64,000 nt of DNA, from assembly GCA_002292815.1 (NCBI GenBank), contig DBBX01000020.1, forward strand, positions 1 through 64,000, in the 5' to 3' direction. Both the position numbers and the translations under genes were made by a program. The notes below the pieces were generated by a model. That model made no database searches and was not told the origin of the DNA. It worked only from the letters and a program-made list of their open reading frames with translations. Below are positions 44,387 to 53,182 of this stretch, piece after piece (position 1 is the first letter of the stretch; each line of letters begins with the position of its first letter). This stretch comes from Thiotrichaceae bacterium UBA973 (GTDB lineage: Bacteria; Pseudomonadota; Gammaproteobacteria; Eutrophobiales; Eutrophobiaceae).

Positions 44387-45156
44387 AATTTTTTTATAGA
44401 TGTTCTTGTGGTGGGTTCAATTGCTCCTTGCCCAATCATATTTGGTTTGGCACGCCATTGCATCTTGATCGGATTTAAGGGCACGGTACGCTTTTTGGCA
44501 ACGACAACATACAAGCCACCGAAGACTGGCCAACAATAACGACCCAACCGTTCTAACGGTAACAATTTCTTTAATAGCTTTTGATTAGTTAACGGTGGTG
44601 AAAAGAAAAAACCGTTTATCTTTTCAACTTCAAAATCCAGTAACGACAACCAATCTTTTAATCTGGGGATTGAGATCAACTGTCCGCTCCAGGGCATTTC
44701 ACCCCACCAGCATTTAAACAAATGCCAAAGACCCCAAAGACTCAATGGGTTGATGCCGATAATAACGACATGTCCATCACCAATAAGGACACGTTCCATT
44801 TCTCGCAATAACTTGTGCGCATCTTTGGAGTATTCAAGAATGTGCGGTAGGACGATGACATCGACACTATCCATTGCAATCGGTAATTCTTCTGCGCTGG
44901 TGTGTACTGCCGTTACGCTATTGTTTAATTCCGTATTATCCAGAAAGAGTATTGTTTTATTGGTAATGCGCGATGCTGCCAGATAGCTTGATTCTGCCGA
45001 GTAGCCATACTGTAAAATATGATAACCAAACAAGTTTGGCAGGATATCCTCAAGTTGTTCAATCTCTGCGGCATAGACCGTCCTGCCCAATGGACCATTA
45101 AACCAGCTTGAGAATTTTTCTCTGAGTGATAATGTCTTTGTATTTTTAGAACTCAT
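44383..45156 (-). CDS. Class I SAM-dependent methyltransferase (YafS-like)
   Basis: The 257-residue protein has the Methyltransf_11 fold pattern: ILQYGYSAES in the position of motif I, then TAVHTSAEELPIAMDSVDVIVLPHILEYSKDAHKLLREMERVLIGDGHVVIIGINPLSLWGLW. Motif I lacks the usual glycine-rich GxGxG, so activity is less certain. It matches by position and character the yafS gene found beside gloB and rnhA in E. coli. It diverges from gloB across 55 bases and is the first gene of methyltransferase-rnhA-dnaQ. Substrate unknown. Confidence 0.82.
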   Translation of the reverse strand: MSSKNTKTLSLREKFSSWFNGPLGRTVYAAEIEQLEDILPNLFGYHILQYGYSAESSYLAASRITNKTILFLDNTELNNSVTAVHTSAEELPIAMDSVDVIVLPHILEYSKDAHKLLREMERVLIGDGHVVIIGINPLSLWGLWHLFKCWWGEMPWSGQLISIPRLKDWLSLLDFEVEKINGFFFSPPLTNQKLLKKLLPLERLGRYCWPVFGGLYVVVAKKRTVPLNPIKMQWRAKPNMIGQGAIEPTTRTSIKKL

Positions 45157-45211
45157 GAATTAAGTCACACACCACATAATTAACAATCTGACTCGGACTA
45201 TAGATAAAATA

Positions 45212-45982
45212 ATGCTAGAGATCATACCCCTACCAGCACTAAAGGATAACTATATCTGGTTATTGAAAAACACGATAAGCCGACACGTTGCTATTGTCGA
45301 CCCTAGCGAGGCAGAACCAGTGCTGAATGTTATTAAATCTGAAGGCCTAATTCCAATAGCAATCATGATCACGCATCATCATTGGGATCATGTTGGCGGT
45401 ATCTCTGGCATTACTGAACAATTCGATATCCCGGTTTATACGCCGAAAACAGAATCTGTCGTCGGCAGCACAAATCCGGTTGGCGAAGGAGATGTCGTCG
45501 CACTAACAGAATTGAGCCTGAATCTGAAAATATTAGATGTACCTGGTCATACCTCTGGTGCAGTGGCCTATTACACTGATGCTATGGTCTTCAGTGGTGA
45601 CACACTGTTTACCGCTGGTTGTGGACGCATGTTTGAGGGTACGCCACCACAAATGCATGCCTCTTTATCAAAATTCAAGACCTTGCCTGACAGTACATTG
45701 CTCTATTGCGGCCATGAATATACCGTAGCCAACCTCAAGTTTGCTGCTAAGGTCGAGCCCAATAACGTCGCCATACAAAGACGCTTGCAACTTGCTGAAG
45801 AGACCAGAAAATCAAACCATCCTACCGTACCAGCGACACTGGCAGAGGAGAAACAAACAAATCCATTTTTACGTTGCGAAGAGCGTGATGTTATCTCAGC
45901 AGCCAGTCATTTTTCAGCTAAAAAGCTGAATGAAACAGCCGATGTTTTTGCTGCAGTACGGCAATGGAAGGACCATTTTTAA
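45212..45982 (+). CDS. gloB: Hydroxyacylglutathione hydrolase (glyoxalase II)
   Basis: The 256-residue metallo-beta-lactamase-fold enzyme completes methylglyoxal detoxification by splitting S-lactoylglutathione. MLEIIPLPALKDNYIWLL is the typical start, THHHWDHVGGI the binuclear metal site, VPGHTSGAVAYY and GDTLFTAGCGRMFEGTPPQMHASL further metal ligands, and YCGHEYTVANLKFA the last His. The C-terminal domain NPFLRCEERDV is the glutathione-binding signature. It diverges from the yafS-like gene and precedes mltD, as in E. coli. Confidence 0.96.
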   Translation: MLEIIPLPALKDNYIWLLKNTISRHVAIVDPSEAEPVLNVIKSEGLIPIAIMITHHHWDHVGGISGITEQFDIPVYTPKTESVVGSTNPVGEGDVVALTELSLNLKILDVPGHTSGAVAYYTDAMVFSGDTLFTAGCGRMFEGTPPQMHASLSKFKTLPDSTLLYCGHEYTVANLKFAAKVEPNNVAIQRRLQLAEETRKSNHPTVPATLAEEKQTNPFLRCEERDVISAASHFSAKKLNETADVFAAVRQWKDHF

Positions 45983-46058
45983 TAGCTAACTAAAAAATAA
46001 TTTTTAATCTGAAAATTTAGTACTTGACCCAAACGCATCCTGTCCCTAGCATTCGGCC

Positions 46059-47693
46059 ATGCATATGATACGTACAGCAATTATTTGCTTAGCTCCACTA
46101 ATAATCAGCGCTTGTAACCCCAGCTCTACCCGTCCCGATTTAGTAGACCCTGCACTGACCGCAGATAAAAGCCAGACACTAACACTGACTGCAATTCAAG
46201 CCGAGCATAAGCCGAAGGCAAGCAGTTCTAAAATCAATGTTGATAATGACCTCGAAAATCAGGTCGCTCATAAAGCAGAGCACACTAATCTCTGGTTTTT
46301 AATCAAAGATGACCTGCAATTTGACAGCAATATAAACCAACGCAGTGTTAAAGATAAAATCGCGTGGTTTGCTCGTAATCAAGACTACATGGATCGTGTT
46401 TCGGTTCGCGCTCAGCCTTACCTGTTTTATATTATTTCCAAATTAAAAGAACGTAATATGCCGCTTGACTTAGCACTATTACCCATCGTGGAAAGCGCCT
46501 ATCACCCGTTTGCCTATTCTCCCAGTCATGCCTCAGGCATCTGGCAGTTTATCCCGGCAACCGGCAAACGTTTTGGCATGAAACAGAACTGGTGGTATGA
46601 CGGTCGTCGCGACATCATCGCAGCAACTGATGGTGCACTTGATTACCTGCAAAGTTTACATAAACGGTTTAATGGTAACTGGTTCCATGCTCTCGCTGCC
46701 TACAATGCCGGTGAAGGCAATGTTGAGAAGGCGATAAGAAGGAACAAAAAAGCCGGTAAGAAAATCGATTTTTGGTCATTACGATTACCACGCGAGACTC
46801 GAAGTTATGTGCCTAGTCTTTTAGCTGTGGCTGAAGTTCTGAGAAACAATACTAAATACAATATCAGTTTCAAGACTATTCCGAATAAGCCGCACTTTGA
46901 GAGTATTGATGTCAGTAGTCAGATTGATCTAGCAACTGTCGCTAAGCTTTCTGGTTTGACTATGGATGAAGTTTACACCCTGAATCCGGGCTTTAATCGT
47001 TGGGCAACTGATCCTAAAGGACCGCATCGTATACTGATTCCGACAAACAAAGCCAATAGCTTTAAACAAAAGCTGGCATCACTGCCCAAATCTGAACGCA
47101 TTAGCTGGAAACAACACAATATTCGTGCAGGTGAGTCACTAAGCCAAATCGCTGCACGTTATCAAACCAGTATAACGGCTTTGAAAGGAATCAATCGTCT
47201 AAAGGGTAGCCGGATTAGAGCAGGACAATCACTGTTGATTCCAACTGCAAAAGAATCCAACAAATATTATTCCTTGAGTGCCGATGCCAGAAAATTTAAA
47301 GGCCTTAACAAGACGGGTGATGGCAAACGTTATATCTATTCTGTGAAACGTGGCGACAATCTTTGGGATATTGGTCGTCACTACGGTATTAGCGTAAATC
47401 AATTGACACAATGGAATGGTATTTCAAGAAAGAGTTTGCTGAAACCTGGACAAAAACTAACTGTATGGGTTAAACAGGATGCAAATAAACAGAAAGACAA
47501 CTTAGTTAAAACCGTTGCGAATAAAACGTCAACTAATGCCTATATAGTAAAACCAGGTGATTCCTTGTGGTTGATTGCAAGGAAGTTTGATATCCACGTT
47601 AGAGATTTGCTCAGTTGGAACAACATAAAAAAAGGCACACATCTTCAACCTGGCCAGAGCTTAATCGTTCAAGAAGCAGTCACTGGCGTCTAA
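46059..47693 (+). CDS. mltD: Membrane-bound lytic murein transglycosylase D
   Basis: The 544-residue lipoprotein (signal MHMIRTAIICLAPLIISAC) cleaves peptidoglycan between MurNAc and GlcNAc to give 1,6-anhydro ends. The SLT domain has the catalytic Glu in LPIVESAYHPFAYSPSHASGIWQFIPATGKRFGM and AAYNAGEGNVEKAI. Three LysM domains follow: HNIRAGESLSQIAARYQ, YSVKRGDNLWDIGRHYG and YIVKPGDSLWLIARKFD. The count of three is more than in the E. coli protein, which has two. It follows gloB. Confidence 0.95.
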   Translation: MHMIRTAIICLAPLIISACNPSSTRPDLVDPALTADKSQTLTLTAIQAEHKPKASSSKINVDNDLENQVAHKAEHTNLWFLIKDDLQFDSNINQRSVKDKIAWFARNQDYMDRVSVRAQPYLFYIISKLKERNMPLDLALLPIVESAYHPFAYSPSHASGIWQFIPATGKRFGMKQNWWYDGRRDIIAATDGALDYLQSLHKRFNGNWFHALAAYNAGEGNVEKAIRRNKKAGKKIDFWSLRLPRETRSYVPSLLAVAEVLRNNTKYNISFKTIPNKPHFESIDVSSQIDLATVAKLSGLTMDEVYTLNPGFNRWATDPKGPHRILIPTNKANSFKQKLASLPKSERISWKQHNIRAGESLSQIAARYQTSITALKGINRLKGSRIRAGQSLLIPTAKESNKYYSLSADARKFKGLNKTGDGKRYIYSVKRGDNLWDIGRHYGISVNQLTQWNGISRKSLLKPGQKLTVWVKQDANKQKDNLVKTVANKTSTNAYIVKPGDSLWLIARKFDIHVRDLLSWNNIKKGTHLQPGQSLIVQEAVTGV

Positions 47694-47777
47694 AACACTG
47701 TTCAAAAAATCATTTTTTATACTGTCACGTAAGTAAGCTATTCTCATAGCAATTCATTTTCACGTACAATAAAGAAT

Positions 47778-50012
47778 ATGATACGTTTATGGAAGTTATG
47801 CTTTCGAATTTTACTTCGCCTGTTTTACAGGGTCGAAGTCTCTGGTTTGGAAAACTACGAAAAAGCAGGTGACCGTGTCTTAATCGTCGCGAATCACACC
47901 TCACTACTCGATGGTATCTTGCTTTATGCTTGGTTACCCGAAACACCCACCTTCGCTATCAATACATCAATAGCAGCTAAAAGAATATTTAAACCATTTT
48001 TATTCTTTGTTGACTTGTTTGAGATGGATGCAACAAACCCCTTGTCCGTAAAATCAATGGTCAAATATATCAAGCAAAATAAAAAAGCAGTGATATTTCC
48101 AGAAGGACGCATCACCGTAACCGGATCTTTAATGAAGATTTATGAGGGGCCGGGCTTAATTGCCGATAAGAGTGACGCGACCATCCTGCCTATTGCTATT
48201 GAAGGAGCACAATATAGTCGTTTGTCTTATATGAAAGGACGCGGACATGTGCGTTGGTTTCCGAAAGTCACCGTAACTATCTTGCCCCCGGAAAAAATAG
48301 AAGTTTCATCAAAACTCTTAGGTCATGATCGTAGAAAAGCAGCCTCGCGACAATTACAAGACTTAATGTTCAAGCTGACATACTCAAGCTTTGATCAAAA
48401 AAGAACCCTCTACTCAACTATGCTTGATGCTAGCAAGCAGTTTGGGCCAAAGCAGATAATTCTAGAAGACTTCAAACGTGAGCAATTAAATTATAAACAA
48501 TTAATCTTACGCAGTATTTTATTAAGCGGCCTAATAAAAAAGCAAACCAAGGCAGGTGAACATATAGGTGTATTACTGCCCAATGTTAATGCTTTGCCAA
48601 TATTTTTCTTTGCCTTGCAGTCTATTGGTCGTGTTCCCGCGATGTTAAACTTTACTTCTGGTGCACTAACAATAAAACGCGCCTGTGAGACTGCACAGGC
48701 AAAGATTATTTACACATCAAGAGGCTTTATAGAGAATGCCAAGCTCGAAAAGATGGCAGCGGAACTTGAGAAAGATTTTACTGTTATCTATCTGGAAGAT
48801 TTTAAACAAAGTATCAGTTTGGCAACAAAACTATCTGCCTTGTATAAGAGCAGAAATCCGGCAAGACATTATGCTAAGCAAGGCCTGAATACAAACCCGG
48901 AGGCTACAGCAGTTATATTGTTCACCTCTGGTTCAGAAGGTCATCCTAAAGGCGTCGTGCTTTCGCATAGTAATATCCTGGCTAATTATGCTCAGGTTCG
49001 CTGTCATATTAATTTCACCCCAAAAGATACTATTTTTAATTGCTTGCCACTATTTCATTCGTTCGGACTCAACGCTGGTTTCTTGATGCCGCTTTTTGGG
49101 GGTGGAAAAGTATTTCTTTATCCTTCTCCTTTACATTATCGAATTATTCCTGAATTAATTTACGAATTGGGAGCAACTATATTCTTTGCGACCGATACTT
49201 TTTTTAAAGGTTATGCTCGATATGCACATCCTTTTGATCTAAACACTTTGAATTATGTCGTCGCGGGAGCAGAGAAATTGCATGATGACACGATACACTT
49301 ATGGATGAATAAATTTGGCCTGCGTATATTGCAAGGTTATGGGGTGACCGAGGCTAGCCCGGTTATATCAGTCAATAATAAAATGCTAAATAAATTCGGT
49401 ACCGCAGGTCGTTTAGTCTCTGAGATGGAATACTACATAAAACCGGTTGATGGTATAAAAGATGGCGGACATCTTATCGTAAGAGGGCCTAATATCATGC
49501 AAGGTTATCTCAGTCACGATAAACCCGGCGAAATACAAGCACCAGCAACCAAGCGTGGCGCCGGTTGGTACGACACTGGTGATATTGTCGATATTGATGA
49601 TGAAGGGTTTATCACTATTCTCGGGCGCGCAAAACGCTTTGCGAAAATTGGCGGCGAAATGGTTTCCTTAACAGCGGTTGAAGAATTGGCTAGTCTGACA
49701 TGGCCGAATATGAATCACGCTGCTGTCGCAGTACACGATGCACGTAAAGGTGAAAAAATAATCCTCTTCACCGATAGCAAAAACACTGAACGGAAACAAT
49801 TGCAAGAAGTCGCTAAAAACAAACATATGGGCGAATTGATTATTGCTAAAATCATAATTCATATTGAAGTGGTCCCTGTTTTAAGTACTGGCAAAACCGA
49901 CTATCTTAATCTTGATAAACTAGCAGTAGCCTATAATGATGACAAAGAGGGGAGTAGTTGGAGAGAGATGTTAAGCAAATTGATTACGCACGACTCAACT
50001 GAAAAAAACTAG
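47778..50012 (+). CDS. aas: Aas-type 2-acyl-GPE acyltransferase / acyl-ACP synthetase
   Basis: The 744-residue protein fuses an N-terminal PlsC acyltransferase (residues about 1-200: VANHTSLLDGILLYAWLPE with HxxxxD, FPEGRITVTGSLMKIYEGPG) with an AMP-binding acyl-ACP/CoA synthetase (ILFTSGSEGHPKGVVLSHSN P-loop, LQGYGVTEASPVISVNN, GWYDTGDIVDIDDEGFITILGR). This is the layout of Aas, which re-acylates lysophospholipids. The major-facilitator domain found in the longer LplT-Aas type is absent, and no lplT gene is near. Spacing from mltD is 84 bases. Confidence 0.92.
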   Translation: MIRLWKLCFRILLRLFYRVEVSGLENYEKAGDRVLIVANHTSLLDGILLYAWLPETPTFAINTSIAAKRIFKPFLFFVDLFEMDATNPLSVKSMVKYIKQNKKAVIFPEGRITVTGSLMKIYEGPGLIADKSDATILPIAIEGAQYSRLSYMKGRGHVRWFPKVTVTILPPEKIEVSSKLLGHDRRKAASRQLQDLMFKLTYSSFDQKRTLYSTMLDASKQFGPKQIILEDFKREQLNYKQLILRSILLSGLIKKQTKAGEHIGVLLPNVNALPIFFFALQSIGRVPAMLNFTSGALTIKRACETAQAKIIYTSRGFIENAKLEKMAAELEKDFTVIYLEDFKQSISLATKLSALYKSRNPARHYAKQGLNTNPEATAVILFTSGSEGHPKGVVLSHSNILANYAQVRCHINFTPKDTIFNCLPLFHSFGLNAGFLMPLFGGGKVFLYPSPLHYRIIPELIYELGATIFFATDTFFKGYARYAHPFDLNTLNYVVAGAEKLHDDTIHLWMNKFGLRILQGYGVTEASPVISVNNKMLNKFGTAGRLVSEMEYYIKPVDGIKDGGHLIVRGPNIMQGYLSHDKPGEIQAPATKRGAGWYDTGDIVDIDDEGFITILGRAKRFAKIGGEMVSLTAVEELASLTWPNMNHAAVAVHDARKGEKIILFTDSKNTERKQLQEVAKNKHMGELIIAKIIIHIEVVPVLSTGKTDYLNLDKLAVAYNDDKEGSSWREMLSKLITHDSTEKN

Positions 50013-50156
50013 TCATCATGGCCCTACTGCTTGTTCAATTGCAGTAATAATTTTATTTACGACCTCTCTTAAAATTTCTTCAGCAATAGGAAAAGCATTT
50101 TTTATCATACGCTATAACTTCTTTATATTTCTAATTTAAATTAGTTATCAGAGTCT

Positions 50157-50651
50157 CTAGTCAAGATATTTAATATTGATGACAGTCAATATTTGCTTTG
50201 CGCCTTGTCTTTCAAAAATTATTTCATCTTCAATAGTTTTACCTAATATTAATTTTGCTAATGGTGAGTCAACTGTAATGTACTGTTCATTTTCATCGAA
50301 CTCATCTGCACCAACAATACGATGTCGCCGCTCTACGCCAGATTCATCTTCAATCGTTACCCATGCACCAAAAAATATTCTAGTTGTATCCTGTACTTCT
50401 CGCACTACCGTTAGTTTAGGCATGCGCCGTTGCAAATAACCTATTCGTGAATCAATCTCACGTAATTGTTTTTTACGATAGATATATTCAGCATTCTCAG
50501 ACCGATCGCCTTCTGCAGCGGCAGCGGTAACTGCCTTTGCCACAACATTACGTTTTGTCCATAACGCCGCATTCTCCTGTTCTAGCTTTTTATAGCCTTC
50601 TGGCGTTATATATGGCGCAGACTTTGGTGCCGGTGCTCGCCAACGTCCCAT
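50157..50651 (-). CDS. greB: Transcription elongation factor GreB
   Basis: The 164-residue Gre factor rescues arrested RNA polymerase by stimulating transcript cleavage. The coiled coil holds ITPEGYKKLEQENAALWTKRNVVAKAVTAAAAEGDRSENAEYIYRKKQLREIDSRIGYLQRR with the acidic tip (GDRSENAEY). The C-terminal domain has WVTIEDESGVERRHRIVGADEFDENEQYITVDSPLAKLILGKTIEDEI. The longer N-terminus (RWRAPAPKSAPYITPEGY) marks GreB rather than GreA. It lies 3 bases after the Tag-like gene. Confidence 0.94.
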   Translation of the reverse strand: MGRWRAPAPKSAPYITPEGYKKLEQENAALWTKRNVVAKAVTAAAAEGDRSENAEYIYRKKQLREIDSRIGYLQRRMPKLTVVREVQDTTRIFFGAWVTIEDESGVERRHRIVGADEFDENEQYITVDSPLAKLILGKTIEDEIIFERQGAKQILTVINIKYLD

Positions 50652-50653
50652 AA

Positions 50654-51322
50654 CTAGTCCACCGATCTAGCCAATATCATACTGATCTGGCAATACGGTC
50701 TTTGCGCTTCTTCCTGCCACAGATTCATACATTCCTGTACCTGTCTTTTCTGTCTTTTATTCCTAGGTTCTTCATCGATGGCCCCCCAATGAGATAGCGC
50801 TCGGATCACATCCTGTGTTAAGAAAAAGGTATCTTTTTTTATGCGCCGCAAAAAATACGGTCCCGAGGCACCGCCCAATTGCTTAAAGCGTTTTTTCAGC
50901 ACCTCCCAGAACTCAACAATATTGTCTGATGGCCATTCCGCGACATAATTTACAAAACCACCCTGCTCTTCATTTAGCTCATAAATAGTCTGAGCATTAT
51001 GTCTTACGCTTTGAATCTTACCCCAGTGTCTCACTATGCGTTTATCATCCATCAAATGCTGTAAGTCCTCATCACTCATCATGCGTACCGCATCGATATC
51101 AAAACACCTAAATACCTCTTCAAATGCAGGCCACTTATTATCGATAATTTTGCGATTCAATCCTGCCTGAAAAATACGCCTAGTCATGTTCGATAAACAG
51201 AAACTGTCTGAGAGTTTTTTAAGCTCTTTTTCCGAGTCTGGCGTGGGTAATAAAGCTTCCAAGGGATTAACACCACCATTTATGTCTAAGGCGGCTTCAT
51301 ATATTCTTTCAAATTTCTGCAT
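50654..51322 (-). CDS. DNA-3-methyladenine glycosylase I-like protein, atypical
   Basis: The 222-residue protein resembles the Tag family of helix-hairpin-helix base-excision glycosylases: FEEVFRCFDIDAVRMMSDEDLQHLMDDKRIVRHWGKIQSVRHNAQTIYEL and FVNYVAEWP. It lacks the N-terminal zinc cysteine/histidine region of E. coli Tag, and the segment matching the VLKKRENYR stretch reads KIIDNKWPAF, so the usual catalytic Glu is not where expected. A distinct Tag-like subfamily is likely; 3-methyladenine removal is not assured. greB follows 3 bases downstream. Confidence 0.8.
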   Translation of the reverse strand: MQKFERIYEAALDINGGVNPLEALLPTPDSEKELKKLSDSFCLSNMTRRIFQAGLNRKIIDNKWPAFEEVFRCFDIDAVRMMSDEDLQHLMDDKRIVRHWGKIQSVRHNAQTIYELNEEQGGFVNYVAEWPSDNIVEFWEVLKKRFKQLGGASGPYFLRRIKKDTFFLTQDVIRALSHWGAIDEEPRNKRQKRQVQECMNLWQEEAQRPYCQISMILARSVD

Positions 51323-51436
51323 ATGTATTATTTTAATAAACCAGATAAAATTTACTTAAAAAAGCTGAGTAATTCCTTCTGTATAGATTAGCGTTTAATA
51401 TAGAGAAAAAATTATAACGTAATTCGGAGACAATTC

Positions 51437-51952
51437 ATGAAGCGATTAGAAGCATTTATCCGTAATATCCCGGATTTTCCTGAACCTGGAATTCAGTTTA
51501 AGGATATCACTCCGCTAGTCAAAGAACCTGATATGCTGAGGCTGGCTGTTCATCAATTAATTCATCCCTTTCTCGGCGATAACATTACCGCAGTAGCAGG
51601 CATGGAAGCACGTGGATTCATATTTGGTAGTCTTGTTGCTTGGGAGCTCGGCATTGGTTTTATTCCACTGCGTAAACCCGGCAAATTACCGTATGACGTG
51701 CAAAGCATGTCCTACGACCTCGAATACGGATCAGCCACACTGGAAGTGCATACCGATGCTCTGAAAAAAGGAGACCGTGTGTTATTGGTTGATGATTTGA
51801 TCGCAACCGGTGGTACCGCAGCGGCTAGTTGCGAATTAATCGAGAAACTCGGTGCGGAAGTAGCGGCTTGTGCCTTTGTCGTCGAACTCGACTTTCTTAA
51901 GGGTAGAGATAAACTAGCAGAATATAATATTCATTCCTTAATACATTATTAG
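51437..51952 (+). CDS. apt: Adenine phosphoribosyltransferase
   Basis: The 171-residue salvage enzyme makes AMP from adenine and PRPP. IPDFPEPGIQFKDITPLVKEPDMLRLAV is the typical N-terminus, AGMEARGFIFGSLVAWELGIGFIPLRKPGKLP the substrate loop, and RVLLVDDLIATGGTAAASCELIEKLGAEV the PRPP-binding motif. A ggag site lies 7 bases before the ATG. Downstream the stop nearly meets the convergent decarboxylase-like gene. Confidence 0.96.
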   Translation: MKRLEAFIRNIPDFPEPGIQFKDITPLVKEPDMLRLAVHQLIHPFLGDNITAVAGMEARGFIFGSLVAWELGIGFIPLRKPGKLPYDVQSMSYDLEYGSATLEVHTDALKKGDRVLLVDDLIATGGTAAASCELIEKLGAEVAACAFVVELDFLKGRDKLAEYNIHSLIHY

Positions 51953-51954
51953 AA

Positions 51955-52338
51955 TCAAGACTGGGCCTGCCATTCATCAATGACGTCTTGTGCAGCACGA
52001 AACGCTTCTTGTGCTGCTGGCGCGCCGCAATACACGACAGAATGTAATAACACTTCCTGAATCTCTTCAACTGTGCAGCCATTGTTTAATGCACCACGGA
52101 CATGGCCTTTTAATTCCGTAGGTGCTTTAAGTGCTGCCAGCATGGCTATAGTTATTAATGATCGTGTTTGCCGTGGCAAGCCATCGCGTTGCCAGGTTGA
52201 TCCCCAGGCATGTTCATTAATCCAGTCTTGAAGTGGTGCGGTTAATTCCGTCGTGTTATCAACCGCACGTTTGACAAATTTTTCGCCCATGACTTCCGTA
52301 CGAACTTTAATACCATTTTTTTTAGATTCTTCAGTCAT
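51955..52338 (-). CDS. Carboxymuconolactone decarboxylase family protein
   Basis: The 127-residue protein is a member of the CMD/AhpD-like family: FVKRAVDNTTELTAPLQDWINEHAWGSTWQRDGLPRQTRSLITIAMLAALKAPTELKGHVRGALNNGCTVEEIQEVLLHSVVYCGAPAAQEAF. It resembles PcaC-type 4-carboxymuconolactone decarboxylases, with the catalytic His and Glu in HVRGALNNGCTVEEIQE and no CxxC pair that would make it a disulfide reductase. No protocatechuate genes lie nearby. It follows the SDR gene 29 bases upstream in the same direction, so the two may work on the same small-molecule step. Confidence 0.85.
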   Translation of the reverse strand: MTEESKKNGIKVRTEVMGEKFVKRAVDNTTELTAPLQDWINEHAWGSTWQRDGLPRQTRSLITIAMLAALKAPTELKGHVRGALNNGCTVEEIQEVLLHSVVYCGAPAAQEAFRAAQDVIDEWQAQS

Positions 52339-52367
52339 AATTTTTAATCATTAGTAAAAGTTATTAG

Positions 52368-53123
52368 TCAAACCAAGCCACCATTAATATTGATCGACTC
52401 TCCTGATAAGTAAGATGATTCATCAGAGGCTAAAAATACAACTGCTGCTGCGACATCTTCTGGTTTTCCAAAACGTCCTAAAGGGATTTCCTTTATTCTT
52501 GCTTGAAAGTATTCATCTTGCATATGTTCTTCAGCAAAGGATGTGGCTATCCATCCAGGTGAAACCATATTGACGCGAATTTGAGGCCCCACTGTTTTTG
52601 CAAATGAACGGGTAAAGCCCAGAACACCTGCTTTTGATGCTGCAAATATTTGTGGATTAGTGCCTTCAAATCCATGCGTTGCTAAATCCCAACCCATATT
52701 CACTATTACGCCTGAACCCTGTGCTTGCATAGTTGATGTTACCGACCAACAGGCATTCATCGTACCCTTAAGATCAACGTTTAATAATTGCTCTAACTTT
52801 TCATCGAGCTTAGCCGAGGCACCAGCACCAGTGAGAATATCTGCGCCAGCATTATTAATCCAGATATCAATACGGCCAAATTCTGACAAGGTTGTTGCGA
52901 TAAGACGACCAATATCTGCTTTATTCGCCATATCTGCTTGAATAGCAATCGCGTCCTGCCCCATGCCCTTAATTGCTTCGACCACTTTTTCTGCACTATC
53001 TTTGGATTTGCGGTAATTGACGACAACCGCAGCCCCTTCTTTTGCGAATAATGCTGCGATCCCAGCACCTATACCGCTGCTGGCTCCAGTAATGACTGCT
53101 ATTTTATCTTTAAGACGTTCCAT
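52368..53123 (-). CDS. SDR-fold protein lacking the canonical catalytic Ser and Tyr
   Basis: The 251-residue protein has the SDR cofactor site VITGASSGIGAGIAALFAKEG, the NNAG motif (IDIWINNAGADIL), and the C-terminal VNMVSPGWIATSF and VVFLASDESSYLSGESININGG of classical short-chain dehydrogenases. The catalytic YxxxK reads FAASKAG, with Phe for Tyr, and the stretch before it (IVNMGWDLATHGFEGTN) has no Ser at the catalytic position. It therefore belongs to an atypical SDR subgroup. It precedes the CMD-family gene. Confidence 0.88.
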   Translation of the reverse strand: MERLKDKIAVITGASSGIGAGIAALFAKEGAAVVVNYRKSKDSAEKVVEAIKGMGQDAIAIQADMANKADIGRLIATTLSEFGRIDIWINNAGADILTGAGASAKLDEKLEQLLNVDLKGTMNACWSVTSTMQAQGSGVIVNMGWDLATHGFEGTNPQIFAASKAGVLGFTRSFAKTVGPQIRVNMVSPGWIATSFAEEHMQDEYFQARIKEIPLGRFGKPEDVAAAVVFLASDESSYLSGESININGGLV

Positions 53124-53182
53124 TTATTAATTAAGTCGTTTATCGTGAGCGCGCTATTCTAACTGACACCACCTATTTTGGC

